NCBI GenBank assembly: GCA_017613995.1
Contig: JAGACT010000110.1
Location: 1-11,535, forward strand
Reading direction: 5' to 3'
DNA from: Eubacteriaceae bacterium
GTDB lineage: Bacteria > Bacillota > Clostridia > Eubacteriales > Anaerofustaceae
Length of the DNA: 11,535 nucleotides
Under the pieces are notes generated by a model, which did no database searches, was not told where the DNA came from, and saw only the letters and a list, made by a program, of their open reading frames with translations. Shown here one piece after another: positions 6,840 through 11,535 of the stretch (its first letter is position 1; every line of letters begins with the position of its first letter). Both the position numbers and the translations under genes were made by a program.

Positions 6840-8126
6840 ATGGAAATGGAAGACAACAGCACCGGTTCGGTGCAGAGTGAAAGCAACTACGAAAATATAA
6901 TCGACGATGCGGGAGCCGCCGTTTCTGCGGGAGCCGAGGAGGCCGCTGAGGAGACGGACAGATACAGCTCTGCAGCTGATGTATATAAACCCGCTGTAAG
7001 GCATCATAAGGCAAAAAGATATCTCTCCTTTATTCTTGCCATAGTTATCGCCATGGTCTCCGGGACAGCAGGAGGCCTTATAACGTATTATCTGATGTCC
7101 CGCAATGCTCCTGCGGCAGAGCCGGTGATGTATCAGACAGTTATCAGATACGCATCGGAAGGTGAACAGCCGGACGCGGAGCTCACCTGCGCACAGGTAT
7201 CGGAGATGACCCAGAACAGCGTGGTCCAGATCTCAACGGAAATGATACAGACCAGCATCTATATGCAGCAGTACATCACCAGCGGAGCCGGCAGCGGAGT
7301 TATCCTGTCGGAAGACGGCTACATAGTCACCAACAACCACGTTATCGCTAACGCCACCAGCGTCTCCGTGACACTGTTTGACGGCACTGTTTACGAAGCG
7401 TCCGTCGTTGCTGCTGACGAGATGACTGACCTGGCGATAATAAAGATCGAAGCCTCCGGTCTTAAACCCGTTATTCTCGGAGATTCCGATTCCGTCAGGG
7501 TCGGAGACAGCGTTATGATAGTGGGCAATCCTCTGGGCGAACTGGGCGGAAGCGTGAGCCACGGAATAATCAGCGCCACGGACCGAAGCATCTCGGTTGA
7601 AGGAAAACCGATGGTCCTTCTCCAGACCGACGCGGCCATCAATCCCGGCAACTCGGGCGGCGCTATGTTCAATATGTATGGGGAGCTCATCGGCATCGTA
7701 AACGCCAAGAGCACCGGCAGCAGCATAGACAACCTGGGGTTCGCTATCCCGGTCAGCACGGCAAAACCCGTTATTGAGGAACTGCTGGCATACGGTTACG
7801 TCAGGGGAAGGGCATACATGGGGATCTCCATGGTATCCGTGAACGACGTGTTCACGTCGATGCAGTACAGGGTCAACGAATACGGAGTATACGTGACCGG
7901 CGTCGTGTCAGGATCGGCGGCGGATAAAGCCGGCGTAAAAACCGGGGACAGGATCGTCTCGATAGGAGGATATGCCATCAATACGGACGCGGATGTGACC
8001 ATGGCCCTTCTGAAATTTTCGGCAGGTGACAAAACCGATATCGTCATCAAAAGGGACGGGAAGGAAAAGTCACTGGATATAGTATTCGACGAATACGTTC
8101 CCAAAAAGAGCGGTTCGGATAATTAA
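6840..8126 (+). CDS. HtrA/DegP-type membrane-anchored serine protease with PDZ domain
   Basis: This is a quality-control protease acting outside the membrane on misfolded proteins. The 428 residues comprise an acidic, low-complexity cytoplasmic tail (1-55), a basic patch (HHKAKR) and one membrane segment (about 62-84). A trypsin-like domain follows, then one PDZ domain (about 323-415). The catalytic triad is intact: His167 in TNNHVI, Asp197 in DEMTDLAI and Ser272 in NPGNSGG. This single-anchor, single-PDZ layout is that of the Bacillus HtrA/HtrB/YyxA proteases. The start is ATG with GGAG eight bases upstream; an in-frame ATG at 6762 would start inside the AT-rich promoter region. No clear terminator follows, so some transcription may continue into the DUF937 gene. 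Orthology to one named paralogue cannot be settled here. Confidence 0.93.
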   Translation: MEMEDNSTGSVQSESNYENIIDDAGAAVSAGAEEAAEETDRYSSAADVYKPAVRHHKAKRYLSFILAIVIAMVSGTAGGLITYYLMSRNAPAAEPVMYQTVIRYASEGEQPDAELTCAQVSEMTQNSVVQISTEMIQTSIYMQQYITSGAGSGVILSEDGYIVTNNHVIANATSVSVTLFDGTVYEASVVAADEMTDLAIIKIEASGLKPVILGDSDSVRVGDSVMIVGNPLGELGGSVSHGIISATDRSISVEGKPMVLLQTDAAINPGNSGGAMFNMYGELIGIVNAKSTGSSIDNLGFAIPVSTAKPVIEELLAYGYVRGRAYMGISMVSVNDVFTSMQYRVNEYGVYVTGVVSGSAADKAGVKTGDRIVSIGGYAINTDADVTMALLKFSAGDKTDIVIKRDGKEKSLDIVFDEYVPKKSGSDN

Positions 8127-8170
8127 GGTATATTAATAATAATTGATAAGTATTTTAACTTTTGTTGTGA

Positions 8171-8176
8171 TACAAT
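8171..8176 (+). promoter_or_regulatory. Candidate -10 box for the DUF937 gene
   Basis: TACAAT lies about 77 bases before the next start codon, in the 126-base gap after htrA. TTGATA (8143-8148) lies upstream but at 22 bp, too far for a standard promoter. The gap is AT-rich with no GC-rich hairpin. The call is weak. Confidence 0.25.
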
Positions 8177-8252
8177 AATACTGTGGTTATTATGCGGCCT
8201 TTAAAATACATAAAGTGCCCATGTAATTAATATTATCGTAAAGGAGAAACAA

Positions 8253-8882
8253 ATGGCAGCAAGCATTATCGACAGCTTATTCTCGGAATTATTAAGTGAT
8301 GATACCATCGGAAATCTTGCATCGGCAGCAGGAGTACAGAAGGAAGGAGTTACCGATATCATTTCAGCGGCTATCCCCACCCTTCTTACCGCCATGGCAG
8401 AAAACTCCACCACTGAAAAGGGTGCGGAAAGCCTCGCGAAGGCCCTTTCACAGCACTCAAGCAAGACAAAGATCAATGTTCCCGATGCCGTAAAGAACGC
8501 GGATATCATTGACGGACAGAAGATCATCGGGCACATCCTCGGAGGAAACACCGACGAGACCATCGAGAAAATGGCAAAGTCCACAAACCTTGATAAGGAT
8601 AAGATCTCAAGGGTCCTTTCCATGGTCGCACCCATCATCCTCACATTTATCGCAAGGGGAAAAAAGACCAGCAAGAAATCAGATTCCTCACTTGATATGA
8701 CAGACATGCTGGCTTCCTTCGTAAAGTCCGCCATGACATCCAACGGTAAATCCTCTGCGGGAGCAAGCATCGCTACGGGGATCATTTCTTCCCTCTTCGC
8801 CAGCCAGTTCGGAGGATCCCAGTCTTCAGGCGGAGACGCGACAGCGGCGATAATCAATTCACTGTTGAAGAACATTTTCTAA
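8253..8882 (+). CDS. DUF937 domain-containing protein
   Basis: The 209 residues resemble DUF937 (YidB-like) proteins, whose function is not established. The protein is predicted to be almost entirely alpha-helical and rich in Ala, Ser and Ile, without a signal peptide or clear membrane span. An internal duplication is visible: residues 19-51 and 104-136 align without gaps over 33 positions, sharing Ile, Ala, Lys, Ser, Pro, Leu, Thr and Ala at matching places (APT/IPT-LLT and APIILT cores). The C-terminal tail is Ser/Gly-rich (about 159-195) before a short amphipathic helix. The start is well supported by AAGGAG six bases upstream. It has its own terminator and appears to be a single-gene unit between htrA and a DUF4097 gene. 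Confidence 0.8.
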   Translation: MAASIIDSLFSELLSDDTIGNLASAAGVQKEGVTDIISAAIPTLLTAMAENSTTEKGAESLAKALSQHSSKTKINVPDAVKNADIIDGQKIIGHILGGNTDETIEKMAKSTNLDKDKISRVLSMVAPIILTFIARGKKTSKKSDSSLDMTDMLASFVKSAMTSNGKSSAGASIATGIISSLFASQFGGSQSSGGDATAAIINSLLKNIF

Positions 8883-8889
8883 ACTATCC

Positions 8890-8916
8890 AAAAGCCGGTT
8901 TATGCCGGCTTTTTTT
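8890..8916 (+). terminator. Intrinsic terminator of the DUF937 gene
   Basis: A 9-bp stem (AAAAGCCGG at 8890-8898, CCGGCTTTT at 8905-8913) with a 6-base loop runs into seven T residues ending at 8916. The last T is also the first base of the parS palindrome. Confidence 0.92.
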
Positions 8917-8931
8917 GTTTCACGTGAAACA
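8916..8931. promoter_or_regulatory. parS: parS site (ParB/Spo0J binding)
   Basis: TGTTTCACGTGAAACA is a perfect 16-bp palindrome matching the conserved chromosomal parS consensus, TGTTNCACGTGAAACA. ParB loads as a clamp at such sites, spreads, and recruits SMC condensin to organise and segregate the origin region. The site is intergenic and starts at the end of a terminator T-run. A chance 16-bp match of this kind is very unlikely. It implies an origin-proximal location. Confidence 0.9.
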
Positions 8932-8992
8932 TCCACCATCCTTCCCCGGTTAAATTTCAATTAATAAAGTCGGCTCCGGCTCCTGTATAGTC

Positions 8993-8998
8993 TATAAT
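8993..8998 (+). promoter_or_regulatory. Candidate -10 box for the DUF4097 gene
   Basis: A perfect TATAAT lies 19 bases before the start codon, with a second box, TATAGT, just upstream at 8985-8990. Neither has a good -35 hexamer. The very short leader leaves just enough space for the TGAGGA ribosome binding site at 9004-9009. Confidence 0.5.
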
Positions 8999-9017
8999 AT
9001 GTGTGAGGAATAAAGCC

Positions 9018-9881
9018 ATGTTTAAGAAACTCAAACTGATACTGTTCCCTATTATCATCTTCTGTCTTCTTGTGACGCTGTGCGGAGCAGTAAAGCTCAT
9101 CGCAGACAGATCGAAGTCGCTGGCCGGAGACATGGTCCTTACCCAGTCGGAGGATAGCAGGGCATCAGGAGAAAGCTCCGAAAGCGCCGCCGATATCATG
9201 ATCACGACCAAATGTGATTCGCTTGACATTTACTCTTCGGACAGTACCGAATCGGATGTCTTTGATATATATATTGACGGAAAGCCCGCGGATTTCGCTC
9301 AGGCGGTTGAATACAGAAACGGTGTTTATACGGTCGAATACATCAGGACCTACGGCGAAATGGTGATCGTAATAAACAGTAATCTGAACATAGGCAGCAT
9401 CGTCATCGACGCTCCCGCGGCAAATATGCGCATCAGGGATCTGACAGTATCTGAGCTGAACATTGCCACCAGTGCGGGAAACACATGCTGCGATAACATA
9501 TTATGTGACAGCATCATCATCGTTTCACAGAGCGGCAACGTAAATATAGAGGATACGGAAAGCACCGTTATGCAGGTGACCACCCAGAACGGCAGGATAT
9601 CAGTCAATTGCGGCTCCGGGGAGTTCTATGTCGGCAGCAATACGGGAAACATCGAATTCAATCCAACGGAACTGGACCTCAGGGCGGACCTGACGACAAT
9701 GTCCGGGGATATATACGCGGATCTGAGTGATGACGACGGCATTACGATGTATATAAGGCAGAACGGCGGTATAACTCAGATATCCAGAGACTTTGTGATG
9801 TACGACGACAGATACGTTAAGGGAGACGGTTATTCCGTGGTGAATATAAAGACTGATACCGGTGATATAACCGTGGAGTAG
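9018..9881 (+). CDS. DUF4097-like (putative adhesin) membrane-anchored beta-repeat protein
   Basis: The 287 residues start with an uncleaved-looking membrane anchor (about 6-28), followed by a Ser/Glu-rich linker (38-58) and an extracellular domain. That domain has repeated beta-strand turns with SGN/TGN/SGD signatures: TSAGNT (151-156), SQSGNVNIED (170-179), TQNGRISV (189-196), SNTGNIEF (207-214), TMSGDIYADL (227-236) and TDTGDITVE (279-287). Such stacked repeats are typical of DUF4097, a beta-solenoid-like domain often found near envelope-stress or regulatory genes; its role is not established. The start is ATG with TGAGGA eight bases upstream, not the in-frame GTG at 9003, which overlaps the ribosome binding site. 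A strong terminator follows. Confidence 0.78.
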   Translation: MFKKLKLILFPIIIFCLLVTLCGAVKLIADRSKSLAGDMVLTQSEDSRASGESSESAADIMITTKCDSLDIYSSDSTESDVFDIYIDGKPADFAQAVEYRNGVYTVEYIRTYGEMVIVINSNLNIGSIVIDAPAANMRIRDLTVSELNIATSAGNTCCDNILCDSIIIVSQSGNVNIEDTESTVMQVTTQNGRISVNCGSGEFYVGSNTGNIEFNPTELDLRADLTTMSGDIYADLSDDDGITMYIRQNGGITQISRDFVMYDDRYVKGDGYSVVNIKTDTGDITVE

Positions 9882-9919
9882 GCACATAATCATATTTATA
9901 AAGACTATTAAATTTAAAT

Positions 9920-9951
9920 GCGAAGTGTACAGCAGCACTTCGCTTTTTTTT
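9920..9951 (+). terminator. Intrinsic terminator after the DUF4097 gene
   Basis: An 8-bp stem (GCGAAGTG at 9920-9927, CACTTCGC at 9936-9943) with an 8-base loop is followed by eight T residues (9944-9951). It separates this gene from the 4Fe-4S protein gene. The following 114 bases to 10065 are AT-rich with no promoter I can call with confidence. Confidence 0.92.
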
Positions 9952-10065
9952 CCTGTTTCAATGAATCTTCAATTATATTTATCTATTATCGGTATGAGCA
10001 CAGAGACAAGTATTGAAGGATCATTTTCTGTGCGTACAAACAACACCGGAAGCGGATCAAATCAA

Positions 10066-11001
10066 ATGAAGAAGATACGTATCAGACAGATAATCAGAAA
10101 CACGGTTCAGCTGCTGTCATTCCTGCTTATGCCCGGTGCCTTCATCATAATATTTACATCGATGAAAAGCATCGTCATATCCTTGGCGGCAGGGACTTTC
10201 TCACTGAAATCGCAGGCGTCATGCGTCATTACATTAGCCGTCACCATGCTGGCAGCAGTCATCGGCGGAAGATTCTTCTGCGGATTCATGTGCGCCTTCG
10301 GAAGCATGCAGGAAGCCCTGGCGGCAGTTTCTTCCAGACTGGGTCATCGACGTTTAAAGATAGACAGAAAAACAGAAAGTCACCTGAAAAACCTGAGGTG
10401 GCTGATCCTGGCCCTCTGTATTTCATTATGGATAATGGGAGAATCCGGTGAAAAAATGACCCCCTGGTTCATATTCGGCATATACTCATCTGCAAGTGCC
10501 TGGAAATCCCTGAGCAGTTTTCTGTCTTTCGGGGGGCTTCTTCTGGCAGCCGTAATAATACTGTCATTATTCTACGAAAGGCCGTTCTGCCGATACCTTT
10601 GCCCGCTGGGAGCTGTCTTTTCGGCTGTTTGCCGTATCAGGATATTCAGAATGAAAACAGACGAAAGCTCATGCATCGGCTGCGGAGCATGCAGCAGGAA
10701 CTGTCCGATGGGGATAGACGTAAAAAATGAAACTGAAGAAAAGGGATATGTATCGAGCACCGAGTGCATAAGCTGCTTCAGGTGCTCCGACACATGTCCG
10801 TCAGCCGCAGTAAGATCTGAAAAGAGGTATCTGGCCGCGGGTGTTTTAACACTTATACTGACTGCGGCTTCGGTACAGGGAGCATCATATATATCTGCCG
10901 CAGGAACAGAGTCAACAGAAATGACTTCATCCGCCCGGTTCATCGGAGCCGCAAGACAGGAGACTGCATATTGCCATATATGCCGGTCACGAAAGACATA
11001 A
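10066..11001 (+). CDS. NapH/NosR-type polytopic 4Fe-4S membrane protein, 3' end disrupted by an insertion sequence
   Basis: The reading frame gives 311 residues with about five membrane segments (about 13-30, 52-70, 112-130, 155-170, 253-275). It has the paired cysteine motifs of the NapH/NosR/YccM group: FCGFMCAFG (71-79) and FCRYLCPLG (174-182). Two ferredoxin-like 4Fe-4S motifs follow, CIGCGACSRNCP (203-214) and CISCFRCSDTCP (234-245). It probably carries electrons at the membrane; the partner is unknown. After the last membrane segment there is only a short Ser/Thr-rich stretch (about 280-300), and then the frame enters insertion-sequence terminal repeats (first copy at 10982). The last residues, CRSRKT, are therefore probably not native. 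Clostridial relatives often carry a C-terminal FMN-binding domain, which may have been lost. The ATG at 10066 starts MKKIRIR; earlier in-frame starts lie in a terminator or lack a ribosome site. Its own ribosome site is weak. Confidence 0.8.
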   Translation: MKKIRIRQIIRNTVQLLSFLLMPGAFIIIFTSMKSIVISLAAGTFSLKSQASCVITLAVTMLAAVIGGRFFCGFMCAFGSMQEALAAVSSRLGHRRLKIDRKTESHLKNLRWLILALCISLWIMGESGEKMTPWFIFGIYSSASAWKSLSSFLSFGGLLLAAVIILSLFYERPFCRYLCPLGAVFSAVCRIRIFRMKTDESSCIGCGACSRNCPMGIDVKNETEEKGYVSSTECISCFRCSDTCPSAAVRSEKRYLAAGVLTLILTAASVQGASYISAAGTESTEMTSSARFIGAARQETAYCHICRSRKT

Positions 11002-11070
11002 TTCCCGGTCAGGTTAGGACTTAATACCCGGTCACATAATGTCATCTTACCCGGTCACAACGTGACCGGG
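10982..11070. repeat. Four regularly spaced CCGGTCA repeats plus an inverted copy
   Basis: Direct copies are GCCGGTCAC (10982-10990), CCCGGTCAG (11004-11012), CCCGGTCAC (11027-11035) and CCCGGTCAC (11050-11058), at start-to-start spacing of 22, 23 and 23 bp. The last is followed after 3 bases by its exact reverse complement GTGACCGGG (11062-11070). Spacing near two helical turns puts the sites on one face of the DNA, which suits cooperative transposase binding. Confidence 0.85.
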
Positions 11071-11173
11071 TAGTATTGTAATCAAAGTCATTCAGTGGTA
11101 TCCTTGTCTTGCCAGCAACGGAGGGTAAGGCAACGCTGAGGAGCGACCCGAGCGCCAGCTGGTTTCACACGGG

Positions 11174-11203
11174 GACGATGCCGTTGAGGTATCGTCTTTT
11201 TTT
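11174..11203 (+). terminator. Hairpin with T-run on the plus strand
   Basis: GACGATGCC (11174-11182) pairs with GGTATCGTC (11188-11196), with one G-U pair and a 5-base loop, followed by seven T residues (11197-11203). It would stop plus-strand transcription entering from the truncated 4Fe-4S gene. The left arm can pair instead with a second copy of the right arm at 11228-11238. Confidence 0.7.
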
Positions 11204-11321
11204 CAACATCCGTTTGTTTCCCCTCATGGTATCGTCCCTGGTGAACAAAGCGATAAACCTCGGGGGTCCGGGGGCTGGTCCCCGGTAGGGCGAAGCCAGG
11301 ATCTATAACACACATAGTTCT

Positions 11322-11535
11322 TCACACTTTCTCGATAAATATCGTATAGCCAGATGTCAGCCTACGGCGGATGCCGTCAAGCTTCCCATAACATTCAGCA
11401 TCGTCACTGAGTTGTTTACCCCATTCACTGGGATCGTACTGGCTGGAGAATACAGTTGAGTTTCCCAGATCGGTTCGAGTTTTTATCAGATGGTATAGTA
11501 CGGCAAAGCTGGTATACAAACGCGGCAAGTTCTAT
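11322..11535 (-). pseudogene. IstB-like ATPase of an IS21-type element, C-terminal fragment
   Basis: The frame ends at 11322 and reads STVFSSQYDPSEWGKQL...LDGIRRRLTSGYTIFIEKV, resembling the C-terminus of IstB helper ATPases (STIFCSQ..P..W, then a D.I..R and Y.I.IE ending). IstB assists the IS21 transposase IstA in target capture; the Walker motifs would lie outside the window. Two codons before the first visible in-frame Leu (11526-11528) there is an in-frame TAG (11532-11534, minus strand). The gene therefore appears broken there, either by a nonsense change or frameshift or by a sequence error at the very edge. Recognition rests on about 67 residues and is moderate. Confidence 0.5.

Larger units (their letters stand above)
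10981..11535 (-). mobile_element. End of an IS21-type insertion sequence (partial)
   Basis: The element is recognised by iterated short repeats at its end (10982-11070), as in IS21-family termini, and by an IstB-like reading frame running out of the window on the right, transcribed toward this end. The boundary is placed near 10981 because the repeats start there; the exact terminal bases and target duplication cannot be fixed with one end only. The 320 bases from 11002 to 11321 hold the repeats, a plus-strand terminator (11174-11203) and a GC-rich hairpin around 11258-11288 (CCGGGG/CCCCGG), but no convincing gene. This non-coding stretch is long for an IS21 end, so a second element or a degraded region may be mixed in. 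Confidence 0.55.

Noticed and set aside
8933..9017. Replication origin or DnaA boxes near the parS site
   Set aside because: No TTATCCACA-type DnaA box or AT-rich unwinding tract is visible; parS alone does not mark the origin itself.
9925..10065. Upstream GTG/ATG starts for the 4Fe-4S protein
   Set aside because: The GTG at 9925 lies inside the terminator hairpin of the previous gene. ATGs at 9961 and 9994 lack ribosome sites and encode a stretch unlike the N-terminus of this family.
10982..11070. CRISPR array
   Set aside because: The repeat unit is only about 9 bases with spacing of 13-14 bases, far smaller than CRISPR repeats and spacers, and no cas gene is present.
11050..11070. Palindrome as a transcription terminator
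   Set aside because: The stem is good but no T-run follows on either strand; an insertion-sequence binding site is a better explanation.
11088..11315. Minus-strand frame of 75 codons just after istB
   Set aside because: It has no recognisable domain, spans the terminator hairpin and GC-rich hairpin, and has no clear ribosome site. It is probably non-coding DNA of the element.

Overview
The window looks like a stretch of a moderately GC-rich Bacillota genome, most likely class Clostridia. The reasons are strong AGGAGG-type ribosome binding sites, sigma-A-type promoters, the glmU-prs gene pair, a transketolase split into two genes, a DegV protein, and HtrA, DUF937 and DUF4097 proteins of the kinds common in Clostridia. 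Finer placement would be a guess. Both ends are mobile DNA: the 5' end of a group II intron on the left and the end of an IS21-type insertion sequence on the right. This suggests the window may be a contig bounded by repeated elements.

Left to right. Positions 1-81 are the 5' tip of a group II intron on the minus strand, beside a 12-bp terminator hairpin (86-114). A good promoter (134-162) then drives glmU (198-1562), prs (1573-2535) and a two-gene transketolase (2603-3418 and 3420-4361), closed by a strong terminator. These genes fit together: transketolase makes ribose 5-phosphate, Prs turns it into PRPP, and GlmU makes UDP-GlcNAc for the cell wall. A perfect 22-bp palindrome lies between prs and transketolase, where a ribosome binding site would be expected.

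A near-consensus promoter (TTGACA, 17 bp, TATACT) drives a single M24-fold gene (4529-5665). It has lost most of the metal ligands of aminopeptidase P, so it is probably a pseudopeptidase or a creatinase-like enzyme. It converges on a minus-strand degV gene (5725-6597), and the two share a hairpin that can terminate in both directions. Divergent from degV is a membrane-anchored HtrA protease (6840-8126). A DUF937 protein (8253-8882) and a membrane-anchored DUF4097 protein (9018-9881) follow.

The terminator of the DUF937 gene abuts a perfect 16-bp ParB-binding parS palindrome (8916-8931). parS sites cluster near the replication origin, and glmU-prs is also origin-proximal in Bacillus, so the window probably lies in the origin domain.

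The last chromosomal gene (10066-11001) encodes a polytopic membrane protein with two 4Fe-4S motifs, of the NapH/NosR type. Its 3' end runs into the insertion sequence, so its last residues are probably IS-encoded and a C-terminal portion has probably been lost. The insertion-sequence end carries four CCGGTCA-type repeats at 22-23 bp spacing plus an inverted copy. About 250 bases follow with a terminator and GC-rich hairpins but no convincing gene. Last comes the C-terminal part of an IstB-like ATPase on the minus strand, apparently interrupted by a stop codon at the window edge.

I see no clear novel system. The most useful observations are the parS site, the two mobile-element junctions, the degenerate M24 protein and the prs-transketolase palindrome.
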